DNA of 5,366 nt from Candidatus Firestoneibacteriota bacterium (GCA_016212735.1 JACRDZ010000131.1:1-5366); one strand, 5' to 3'; shown: positions 1 to 5,366, counted from the stretch's first letter. Notes: generated by a model not told the origin, from the letters alone. Program-made: numbers and translations.

Positions 1-179
1 AATTGTGACTCAGTTTTTATTTCATTAATATGACGGGACATATTATTTCTATTTTTTTCATAATCTGCAATTTTGCTATGATTTTCATCAATAATAAAAA
101 GATTGTTTAAAACTATTATAGTACCAAGTGCACAAATAAATAAAATTATGCTCCAGCATATAATAATATTTTTTTTCAT
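1..179 (-). CDS. N-terminal part of an unrecognised membrane-anchored protein (cut by window edge)
   Basis: The first 59 codons of an open frame run off the left edge. I do not recognise the family. The start MKKNIIICWS has two lysines followed by a hydrophobic stretch to about residue 30, which reads as a signal anchor or uncleaved signal peptide. After it comes a polar, charged segment (about residues 31-59, rich in N, E, K and S) with spaced I/Y/M/I residues that might begin a coiled coil, though it is too short to judge. No lipobox is visible: the residues before C8 and C16 are I, not G/A/S. The ATG lies one base after the stop of the 787-residue gene and has a good Shine-Dalgarno sequence (AGGTGA, 5 bases upstream) inside that gene's last codons, so the frame is probably real and translationally coupled. 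A periplasm-facing partner of the upstream exported protein is possible but is inference from position only. Confidence 0.7.
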   Translation of the reverse strand, partial: MKKNIIICWSIILFICALGTIIVLNNLFIIDENHSKIADYEKNRNNMSRHINEIKTESQ

Positions 180-180
180 T

Positions 181-2544
181 TTAATCACCTAAAGAATATA
201 ATTTAACAAGTTTGTCTAATACTTCTTGAAATTGAACATTACTCGTAAGGGAAATTTTTTCCTGATTATTTAATACTATTGTTATGTCAGAATTAATATT
301 GAATTTATTTGCTTTATTTATATTATCAATTAAAATCGATTTAACAGCATCATTTTGACTTAAAAATTTAATTTTTTTTGCGTCAAGTCCAAGTTCCTCA
401 ATCGGGTCTTCCCAATATGACGAATTTAAATTGTTTATTTTTAATTTTAAATATTTTATAAATTTCTCAGGATAATATGTTTTTATAGTGATTTGTCTTT
501 TTGTTTCTTCTATTTGTGCCTGTCCATATTTTCCTGAAATATTTCCTTTTTCATCGATATATCCAACATAGTTTATTTCAATAATAAGTTTTCCCGGATC
601 AGGGAACATCTTATTAAATGTTTCAATAACAAAATATGCTTGCGGATTTAAAATTGAAATGAATATTTGTATGTTATTATGAATCAGGGCATTATGAAAA
701 AACAATTCTGTAATTTTAAAATTATTTGTATCTAATATTAAAGCATTTTCGGTAATTCTAGTTAGCTGCTTATTAATAATAGCAAAATTTTTTGATTTTT
801 TCAAGTCATCAGTAAATATAAATACAGGGATAGAATTTATTTTAAATTTATTTATAATATCTTTCCCTTCACTTGATTCTATAGGAATAAATTCAGGTTT
901 TATTCCAGGGAACAACGAATATAGATAGTCCAGTACTTTATAAAAATCTGCAGAAATCATTGTTTGGGAATAAACTATATTTAAAGGGATATCAATATCT
1001 TTAGTAAATATGCATTTTGAATCTTTTGTCCCGGATTTTTCACATTTTCCAAACATACCGGGTTTAATACAGTCGTTATCATTGAAACACTCCGGCAAAT
1101 TTAAACATGGTGAAAACTGTAAAGATAAAATATCCGGAATAAGGCTGCATATTTCACGAGTTAATATTTCTTTTTTTATCTGACCCTTATATAATTTATT
1201 ATTTATAAAAAGAGTTGGAGAAGCTTTTTCACGTAAACGATTTGTTGAAATAACTTCATTCCTGAGAAGTTTTTCTTTGTTAACTTTAATTAAAGATTCA
1301 ATTTTTATAGGGTCTAATCCTGCATGGAGAAGACATTCTTTATAATTATCTTTTTTCAGATTATTGTTTCTGCATAAAAGATAATCCCAGAATTTATCTC
1401 TAAAAATATTTTTTATTACAAGTTGTCTTAAATCTTCTTCAATTTCAGCTTCACCATGTAAACTGGTATATGCGTTATTATCTTCATCAATAATAAATTT
1501 AATTTCAAAATCAATAAATCTTTTAAATTCCTGAATAAGATTGTAAATTTCTTCTTCTGCATTATTACCATAAGGGCAATAGCTCATAACAAATAACTCT
1601 AACTTTATTTTATTTTCTTTTGATTCTGTTTGATTTTTTAGTTCTTCAAGTAGATTATCTATTTCATTATTATTTTTAATTTCTGGAGAAAGACGAGTTT
1701 CAGTATAAAATGATGATATTTTATTATTGTAAGTTTTTTCAACATTAATTTCAGTCAGTTTTTTACCCTGATGATTAAATTGATAAATATATGTATTATT
1801 TATAAATGCAGAACTTCCAACTGAATTTTTTTTATGTGCATTAATTATGAAATCTATTCCTTTTACTTTTTCAGCCAGTTTAATACTAAGTTCTTCTCCA
1901 AGGTGGCTTAATACAACAATATAATCAACTTCTTTCCTGATTATTTTTACTGTTTCATCAACTGCTGTTTGAGGATCTGTTATTTTAATAAAATTCCCAA
2001 GTTCAGGTTTATTCTCTAAAATATCAGGTGTTGTAACACCGATAATTCCAAGCTTTATACCATCTCTTTCAATAATTTTATATGGAGGTGTAAAACGTGT
2101 TCCGTCTATATAATAAACGTTACAGGATATAACAGGAAGTTTATTAATAAAATTGGTTTTTACAAAATCAAGTCCCCATATAAATTCATCATCTCCTAAT
2201 GCAACAGCATCATATTGCATTAATTGAAATCCTTTAATCGTTATAAGTGTTCGAGCTTTGTCAATTTCAGTTCCTTTTGTATAAACATCATATTGTGTCC
2301 CTGCAAATAATCCCCCTGCATCCATTAAAAACACTGTTTTATTTTTCCTTTTTTCATCAATAAGAGTTTTACGACGGCTTAATCCACCATCAGGTTCAAT
2401 AGGACATGTACAGGGCTCTATCATCCCATGAGTTTCACCAGTATATATTATTGTAAACTTTGAAGAAGCAGATTGTTTTGCAAATATATTTATATAAAGG
2501 GAAATGATGAAAATGGAGCATAAAATAATAGATTTGCATTTCAT
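181..2544 (-). CDS. Exported metallophosphatase-like / multi-thioredoxin-like fusion protein, function unknown
   Basis: This 787-residue protein starts with a signal peptide (K2, K4, hydrophobic 5-20, possible cleavage near A22), so it should act in the envelope. Residues 30-270 form a UshA/5'-nucleotidase-type metallophosphatase domain: TGETHG (35-40), EPCTC (43-47), GGLSRR (53-58), MDAGG (74-78), GDDE (117-120), VLSHLGEE (211-218), INAHKK (234-239). Compared with the usual D-x-H, GD, GNHE and GHTH, most metal ligands are changed, so hydrolase activity is doubtful. Residues 314-466 form a GILT/DsbA-like thioredoxin module: VMSYCPYG with C323, SLHGEAEIEE (361-370), C391, C404, and ASPTLFIN with cis-Pro P443. 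Residues 480-511 are a five-cysteine segment. Residues 519-600 look like another thioredoxin fold with SIPVFIF (P573) but no cysteine pair. Residues 624-787 repeat the GILT-like module without cysteines. The gene overlaps scpB by ATGA. A redox or binding role is inference; no characterised homologue is recognised. Confidence 0.8.
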   Translation of the reverse strand: MKCKSIILCSIFIISLYINIFAKQSASSKFTIIYTGETHGMIEPCTCPIEPDGGLSRRKTLIDEKRKNKTVFLMDAGGLFAGTQYDVYTKGTEIDKARTLITIKGFQLMQYDAVALGDDEFIWGLDFVKTNFINKLPVISCNVYYIDGTRFTPPYKIIERDGIKLGIIGVTTPDILENKPELGNFIKITDPQTAVDETVKIIRKEVDYIVVLSHLGEELSIKLAEKVKGIDFIINAHKKNSVGSSAFINNTYIYQFNHQGKKLTEINVEKTYNNKISSFYTETRLSPEIKNNNEIDNLLEELKNQTESKENKIKLELFVMSYCPYGNNAEEEIYNLIQEFKRFIDFEIKFIIDEDNNAYTSLHGEAEIEEDLRQLVIKNIFRDKFWDYLLCRNNNLKKDNYKECLLHAGLDPIKIESLIKVNKEKLLRNEVISTNRLREKASPTLFINNKLYKGQIKKEILTREICSLIPDILSLQFSPCLNLPECFNDNDCIKPGMFGKCEKSGTKDSKCIFTKDIDIPLNIVYSQTMISADFYKVLDYLYSLFPGIKPEFIPIESSEGKDIINKFKINSIPVFIFTDDLKKSKNFAIINKQLTRITENALILDTNNFKITELFFHNALIHNNIQIFISILNPQAYFVIETFNKMFPDPGKLIIEINYVGYIDEKGNISGKYGQAQIEETKRQITIKTYYPEKFIKYLKLKINNLNSSYWEDPIEELGLDAKKIKFLSQNDAVKSILIDNINKANKFNINSDITIVLNNQEKISLTSNVQFQEVLDKLVKLYSLGD
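185..190 (-). promoter_or_regulatory. Ribosome binding site for the left-edge gene
   Basis: AGGTGA on the minus strand ends 5 bases before the ATG at 179-177. It lies within the last codons of the upstream gene, and the stop TAA (183-181) is one base from the new start. This arrangement supports the partial gene and suggests translational coupling. Confidence 0.7.
235..675 (-). repeat. Protein-level repeat copy B: cysteine-free thioredoxin-like module
   Basis: This stretch encodes about residues 624-770 of the 787-residue protein, the decayed copy of the module at 1165-1605. The CPYG position of copy A corresponds to NPQA (633-636), C391 corresponds to a leucine in YLKLKINNL, ECLLHAGLD corresponds to DPIEELGLD, and the cis-Pro motif ASPTLFIN corresponds to NSDITIVLN. 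It therefore keeps the predicted fold but none of the redox residues. Confidence 0.6.
1165..1605 (-). repeat. Protein-level repeat copy A: GILT-like thioredoxin module with CPYG
   Basis: This stretch encodes about residues 314-460 of the 787-residue protein. It is the cysteine-bearing copy of an internal duplication, with C323 in CPYG, C391, C404 and cis-Pro P443. Its central part (364-397) aligns without gaps to residues 674-707 of copy B with 16 identities in 34 positions, counted by eye. Shared pieces include IEE, RQ, IK, KF, YL and NNL. Confidence 0.65.
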
Positions 2545-3230
2545 GTATTTTCTCTGAAATTAGTATTTTCTTCCTTCATAATATCTTTTAATTCATTAAG
2601 CTGCGGCAATTCATCAAGACTTTTTAATCCAAAATATATGAGAAAATCTTTTGTTGTACCATATAATAATGATTTTCCGACACCTTCTTTTTTACCTGTA
2701 ATTCTGATTAATTTTTTTTCCATAAGTGTTTTTATTATATAACTGACACCAACACCTCGAATAGTTTCGATATCAAGACGGGTGATCGGCTGTTTATAAG
2801 CAATTATTGCAAGTGTTTCCAAAATTGCGTGAGAAAGCTTTTTTTCATCTTTTGATCTTATAATTTTTTTTACCCACGGCGCATATTTGTCTTTAGTGTA
2901 AATTATATATCCGCCTGCGATTTCAACAATTTGAAAACTTCTTTCTTCTCTGTCATATTCTTCTTTTAACTCAATAATTATTCCTTTTATTGTTTTAGCA
3001 TCAGGGACTTCAAGTAATTCTTTTATTTTTTGAATGGTCAATGGTTTATCCGAAACGAAAAGGAAAGCTTCGATTATTCGTTTTATTTCTTTAAGATTCA
3101 TTGGAACTAACTCGGTCTTAGCTTCATCTACTTTAATGACTTCTTGTTCATCTTTTATAACGATATTATTTCCATTTTCTTTAATTTCTTTTTTATCGGT
3201 TTCTTCGATAATATTATTATTCTCTTCCAT
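2541..3230 (-). CDS. scpB: Segregation and condensation protein B
   Basis: ScpB is the winged-helix subunit that dimerises and binds ScpA in the SMC-ScpA-ScpB condensin complex, which compacts and segregates the chromosome. Residues 45-110 carry the first winged helix (IIEAFLFVSDKPLT). Residues 130-205 carry the second, with the family signatures LETLAIIAYKQPITR (137-151), IRGVGVSYIIKTLMEK (158-172), LLYGTT (188-193) and FGLKSLDELP (200-209). The open frame extends back to an ATG at 3302, but those 24 codons lie over the end of scpA in another frame. The ATG at 3230 has GAGGAG 7 bases upstream, giving 229 residues. Residues 1-43 are an acidic, Asn/Glu/Lys-rich, low-complexity extension ahead of the usual ScpB start. 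A shorter start at M44 (3101) is possible but has only a poor ribosome binding site. scpA ends 16 bases upstream. Confidence 0.93.
   Translation of the reverse strand: MEENNNIIEETDKKEIKENGNNIVIKDEQEVIKVDEAKTELVPMNLKEIKRIIEAFLFVSDKPLTIQKIKELLEVPDAKTIKGIIIELKEEYDREERSFQIVEIAGGYIIYTKDKYAPWVKKIIRSKDEKKLSHAILETLAIIAYKQPITRLDIETIRGVGVSYIIKTLMEKKLIRITGKKEGVGKSLLYGTTKDFLIYFGLKSLDELPQLNELKDIMKEENTNFRENT
2551..2555 (-). promoter_or_regulatory. Weak ribosome binding site for the 787-residue gene, coupled to scpB
   Basis: AGAGA lies 6 bases before the ATG at 2544-2542, which shares four bases (ATGA, 2544-2541) with the scpB stop. The match to Shine-Dalgarno is poorer than for the other genes here, so expression may depend on ribosomes finishing scpB. 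No other start lies between this ATG and the signal peptide's hydrophobic core. Confidence 0.45.
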
Positions 3231-3237
3231 ATTCTTA

Positions 3238-3243
3238 CTCCTC
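3238..3243 (-). promoter_or_regulatory. Ribosome binding site that sets the scpB start
   Basis: GAGGAG, 7 bases before the ATG at 3230-3228, lies in the short gap after the scpA stop codon (3249-3247). It is among the strongest Shine-Dalgarno matches in the window and favours 3230 over the upstream ATG at 3302. Confidence 0.8.
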
Positions 3244-3246
3244 AAT

Positions 3247-3960
3247 TCATCCTTTTTTTGTAATCCATATTTCTCCAAATAATTTTGATTGCCATGCAGC
3301 AATTTCTTTACGTTTAATAAGTTCTAAAATAGCAAGAAAAGTGACTACAATTTCAAGTTTGCTGCTGCAATTATCAAATATAGTTGTGAAATTAATATCA
3401 TTATTTTGATTTAAAAGTTCCTGAATAAATTCTATTTTGTCTTCCACTTTATATATAATACGATTAATTTCATAAAATTTTTCCTGAGAATTAATTTTAG
3501 TATATATCTGATTAAATGCTCTTACAAGATCAAAGAGACTGGCTTCAAAGTCTGTATTTTGAGTTGCATTCTCGTTTGATAATGAAATTTTACATTGGTA
3601 ATAATTATCCTGCTCGATTTCTTTATGTTTTAATAAATGGGCAGCTTCTTTGTATTTTTTGTATTCAAGGAGTCTTTGTATAAGTTCATCTCTTGGATCT
3701 GTATTTAGTTCTTCATCAATAGAAACTTTTTCTATAGGGAGGAGCATCCTGGACTTAATATACATAAGGGTTGCAGACATTAAAAGAAATTCTCCTGCAT
3801 TGTTAAGATCAACAATTTTTACGCTTTCAATATATTCGAGATACTGATCTGTAATACGTGCTATTGGTATATCATAAATATCCATTTCTTCTTTTTTAAT
3901 AAGGAATAAAAGAAGATCAAAAGGCCCTTCAAAATTTTCCAGATCAATCTTATATGTCAT
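3247..3960 (-). CDS. scpA: Segregation and condensation protein A
   Basis: This 237-residue kleisin bridges the two SMC heads and binds ScpB in the cytoplasmic condensin complex. The N-terminal SMC-neck-binding region is clear: FEGPFDLLLFLIKKEEMDIY (10-29), IPIARITDQYLEYI (31-44) and EFLLMSATLMYIKSRMLLP (57-75). The middle (about 85-165) is variable and charged and would hold the ScpB-binding linker. The C-terminal winged helix that contacts the SMC cap ends with VVTFLAILELIKRKEI (205-220) and FGEIWIT (228-234). Length is normal for the family and I see no damage. The ATG has GGAGA 7 bases upstream, and the gene precedes scpB as in many bacteria. The smc gene is not in this window. Confidence 0.95.
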   Translation of the reverse strand: MTYKIDLENFEGPFDLLLFLIKKEEMDIYDIPIARITDQYLEYIESVKIVDLNNAGEFLLMSATLMYIKSRMLLPIEKVSIDEELNTDPRDELIQRLLEYKKYKEAAHLLKHKEIEQDNYYQCKISLSNENATQNTDFEASLFDLVRAFNQIYTKINSQEKFYEINRIIYKVEDKIEFIQELLNQNNDINFTTIFDNCSSKLEIVVTFLAILELIKRKEIAAWQSKLFGEIWITKKG

Positions 3961-3967
3961 TTATTAT

Positions 3968-3972
3968 TCTCC
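3968..3972 (-). promoter_or_regulatory. Ribosome binding site for scpA
   Basis: GGAGA, 7 bases before the scpA ATG, lies in the 28-base gap after the M50 peptidase gene. This gap is the longest non-coding stretch in the window, and I see no hairpin or promoter in it. Confidence 0.7.
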
Positions 3973-3988
3973 GAGCTTTTTAATATTA

Positions 3989-4621
3989 TTAAAAAACCAA
4001 TGCATGTAATACAAATTGAAGAATATTTAATAAGGGTGAAAATATTTTATCTAATAATCCAAACATCATTAAACCCATAATCAGAACAAATCCATAAGGT
4101 TCTAATTTACTATAGCTATAAGATAATTTATCCGTTAGTAATGCACTCATTAATCTGGACCCATCAAGAGGCGGTATGGGAATAAGATTAAACGCTGCAA
4201 GAACAATATTAATCTGGAATGCACTTATTAGAAATAGAATCAAACCTCTTAATCTAAATAATTCTATACTATACAAAATTTTAAGAAATATCAAAGATAA
4301 AAATGCAATTAAGATATTTGAAATAGGCCCTGCCATTCCAACAAAAGCAGCATCTCTTTTTGGATTACGCAGATTACGAAAATTTACTGGTACAGGTTTT
4401 GCGTATCCTATCATAAAAGGTGAATTTGATATAAATAAAAGCAACGGTAATAAAACTGAGCCCATTAAATCGATATGAGGAATTGGATTTAATGTAATCC
4501 TGCCTAAAATACGTGCAGTTGGATCACCGCATTTATCTGCCATCCATCCATGAGCAGATTCATGAATCACAACAGCAAAAATCAATACAGGTATTTGTAT
4601 AACAGCTAAGGAAATATCCAT
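3989..4621 (-). CDS. Site-2-protease-like M50 family membrane zinc metallopeptidase
   Basis: This 210-residue protein is a compact intramembrane metalloprotease of the M50 (S2P-like) family, the short form without PDZ or CBS domains. The zinc motif HESAH (H20, E21, H24) sits in the first membrane helix. The distal motif NLIPIPPLDGSR (145-156), with D153 as third zinc ligand, is intact. The stretch GYAKPVPVN (72-80) and the helix with GMAGPISN (95-102) are also typical. Hydrophobic segments are near 5-25, 52-72, 95-118, 126-148 and 175-207, consistent with a polytopic inner-membrane enzyme that should be active. Its substrate is unknown. From memory, this subfamily is often encoded next to scpA-scpB, sometimes with trpS between; here trpS is absent. 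It starts 5 bases after the last base of leuD. An in-frame stop at 4633-4631 rules out any upstream start. Confidence 0.92.
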   Translation of the reverse strand: MDISLAVIQIPVLIFAVVIHESAHGWMADKCGDPTARILGRITLNPIPHIDLMGSVLLPLLLFISNSPFMIGYAKPVPVNFRNLRNPKRDAAFVGMAGPISNILIAFLSLIFLKILYSIELFRLRGLILFLISAFQINIVLAAFNLIPIPPLDGSRLMSALLTDKLSYSYSKLEPYGFVLIMGLMMFGLLDKIFSPLLNILQFVLHALVF

Positions 4622-4625
4622 TTTA

Positions 4626-5132
4626 TTATATTATTCTCCTTTTTTTCTCTTTTTTTACCCATTGCATAAGTCCGCCAGATGATATGATTTCCTGCATAAA
4701 AGAAGGAAATGGATGAGCAATATACTCTTTTTTAGTCCTTTGATTATAGATTTTCCCTTTTGAAAGATCTATATTAATTATATCCCCTGTTTCAATATCA
4801 TCTATTGCTTCAGGACATTCTAAAATAGGTAATCCAATATTTATTGCATTCCTGTAAAATATTCTTGCAAATGATTTTGCAATAATACAGGAAACATTAC
4901 TTGCTTTTATGCATAAAGGAGCATGTTCGCGTGATGATCCGCATCCGAAATTTTTACCAGCAGCAATTATATCACCTGCTGAAACTTTTTTAACAAAGTC
5001 AATATCAATATCTTCCATACAGTGTTTTTTTAATTCCAACGGATCAGATACATTGAGATATCTTGCTGGAATAATTTCATCTGTATTAACATCATCACGG
5101 TATTTCCAGACTTTACCAGTAAATTCATTCAT
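4626..5132 (-). CDS. leuD: 3-isopropylmalate dehydratase small subunit (short form)
   Basis: LeuD pairs with LeuC to isomerise 2-isopropylmalate to 3-isopropylmalate in leucine biosynthesis, in the cytoplasm. The 168-residue length matches the short archaeal/HacB-like LeuD seen in archaea and many anaerobic bacteria, against about 200 residues in the E. coli type. Visible signatures are NTDEIIPARYL (16-26), the catalytic-loop motif FGCGSSREHAP (62-72), AKSFARIFYRNAINIGLP (85-102) and SSGGLMQWV (151-159). The substrate-specificity loop follows the YL at 25-26 (YLNVSDP). Related short subunits act on citraconate, homoaconitate or 2,3-dimethylmalate, so the substrate is assigned from family and neighbour, not proven. 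AGGAGA lies 6 bases before the ATG and leuC ends 20 bases upstream. The enzyme is an Fe-S hydro-lyase whose cluster sits in LeuC. Confidence 0.93.
   Translation of the reverse strand: MNEFTGKVWKYRDDVNTDEIIPARYLNVSDPLELKKHCMEDIDIDFVKKVSAGDIIAAGKNFGCGSSREHAPLCIKASNVSCIIAKSFARIFYRNAINIGLPILECPEAIDDIETGDIINIDLSKGKIYNQRTKKEYIAHPFPSFMQEIISSGGLMQWVKKEKKRRII
4635..4640 (-). promoter_or_regulatory. Long-spaced ribosome binding site for the M50 peptidase gene
   Basis: AGGAGA lies inside the end of leuD, 13 bases before the ATG at 4621-4619. The motif is good but the spacing is longer than for the neighbouring genes (5-7 bases). With leuD ending only 4 bases before the start, re-initiation after leuD may help. 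Confidence 0.5.
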
Positions 5133-5138
5133 AATTTT

Positions 5139-5144
5139 TCTCCT
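5139..5144 (-). promoter_or_regulatory. Ribosome binding site for leuD
   Basis: AGGAGA, 6 bases before the leuD ATG, lies in the 20-base gap after the leuC stop codon. It confirms the leuD start and separate translation of the two subunits. Confidence 0.75.
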
Positions 5145-5152
5145 ATTATTAA

Positions 5153-5366
5153 CTATATTTCTTCCGGGCTTCCGATTCTTCCGAGAACTGCTGATGCCGC
5201 AGCTACAGCGGGATTTGATAGATATACTTCACTTTCGGGATGCCCCATTCTTCCTACAAAGTTTCTATTAGTTGTTGCAAGAGCTTTTTCTCCACGAGCA
5301 AGAATTCCCATATGCCCTCCCAGACATGGACCGCATGTCGGGGTACTAACAACTGCACCAGAATTA
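5153..5366 (-). CDS. leuC: 3-isopropylmalate dehydratase large subunit, C-terminal 70 residues (cut by window edge)
   Basis: Only the last 70 codons and the TAG stop are inside the window; the 5' part continues beyond the right edge. The visible protein contains [14 protein letters not shown], whose two cysteines (C-x-x-C) are ligands of the aconitase-family 4Fe-4S cluster; the third ligand lies upstream, out of view. It continues with [20 protein letters not shown] and [14 protein letters not shown], the usual C-terminal signature of aconitase-family large subunits (NRNF.GR.G). The end at GSPEEI agrees with the short LeuC/HacA form of about 420 residues and with the short leuD directly downstream. 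The two genes encode the heterodimeric dehydratase of leucine biosynthesis. As for leuD, a homoaconitase-like or dimethylmalate-type substrate cannot be fully excluded from this fragment. Confidence 0.93.
   Translation of the reverse strand, partial: NSGAVVSTPTCGPCLGGHMGILARGEKALATTNRNFVGRMGHPESEVYLSNPAVAAASAVLGRIGSPEEI

Larger units (their letters stand above)
1..5366 (-). other. Single tightly packed operon of seven genes (inferred)
   Basis: In transcription order the spacings are 20 bases (leuC-leuD), 4 (leuD-M50), 28 (M50-scpA), 16 (scpA-scpB), a 4-base overlap (scpB-fusion gene) and 1 base (fusion gene to the left-edge gene). None of the gaps has room for a terminator and promoter pair. 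Co-transcription is therefore likely, with the promoter beyond the right edge and the end beyond the left edge. An internal promoter inside a coding region cannot be excluded by eye. Confidence 0.7.

Noticed and set aside
2510..2544. Possible lipoprotein signal at C9 of the 787-residue protein
   Set aside because: The residues before C9 (S-I-I-L) do not fit a lipobox, which needs G/A/S just before the cysteine, and the cysteine comes too early, before the hydrophobic core ends. An ordinary signal peptide fits better.
3034..3282. 82-codon open frame on the plus strand
   Set aside because: It lies opposite scpB and the end of scpA, whose protein families are clear, and its translation is a low-complexity Ser/Leu/Phe-rich mirror of the acidic scpB tail.
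3231..3302. Longer scpB reading frame starting at 3302
   Set aside because: The extra 24 codons mostly lie over scpA's conserved C-terminal end in another frame, and a strong ribosome binding site supports the start at 3230.
3650..3847. 65-codon open frame on the plus strand
   Set aside because: It lies wholly inside conserved scpA on the opposite strand and shows no recognisable motif.
4176..4478. 100-codon open frame on the plus strand
   Set aside because: It is antisense to the M50 peptidase gene, whose zinc motifs are intact, and resembles no known family.
4635..4657. T-rich run that could be read as a terminator tail
   Set aside because: On the coding strand it is an A/G-rich stretch encoding the lysine-rich end of leuD plus a ribosome binding site, and no stable GC stem precedes it.
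4909..5271. 120-codon open frame on the plus strand
   Set aside because: It runs antisense across leuD and the end of leuC, both strongly conserved in their own frames.

Overview
All seven genes in this AT-rich window lie on the minus strand, so transcription runs from the right edge to the left edge. No intergenic gap exceeds 28 bases. I see no internal promoter, terminator, RNA gene, CRISPR array or insertion sequence, and the window reads as the middle of one long operon. The encoded proteins are bacterial (ScpA/ScpB condensin subunits, a bacterial-type M50 protease). The exported multi-domain protein, with a signal peptide and a UshA-like domain, fits a diderm bacterium. The low GC, short-form LeuC/LeuD and GILT-like CPYG thioredoxin module suggest an uncultured anaerobic lineage, but I cannot name the phylum.

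In transcription order: the last 70 codons of leuC (5153-5366) and complete leuD (4626-5132) encode the two subunits of the short-form 3-isopropylmalate dehydratase of leucine biosynthesis. A small site-2-protease-like M50 membrane metallopeptidase follows (3989-4621). Then come scpA (3247-3960) and scpB (2541-3230), the partners of SMC in chromosome condensation and segregation. The scpB start is placed at 3230, not at the longer open frame beginning at 3302, because a strong Shine-Dalgarno sequence precedes 3230 and the longer frame runs back over scpA. Overlapping scpB by ATGA is a 787-residue exported protein (181-2544). One base after its stop begins a membrane-anchored protein that is cut off by the left edge (1-179).

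The unusual part is the 787-residue protein. It joins a 5'-nucleotidase/UshA-like metallophosphatase domain, whose metal-binding motifs are largely altered, to a GILT/DsbA-like CPYG thioredoxin module, a five-cysteine segment, a second thioredoxin-like domain without its cysteine pair, and a third one that looks like a decayed duplicate of the first. All cysteines lie in the first 511 residues. I read it as an envelope redox or binding protein, not a working nucleotidase. Its function, and that of the downstream membrane-anchored protein, is unknown. The other five genes are ordinary housekeeping genes.
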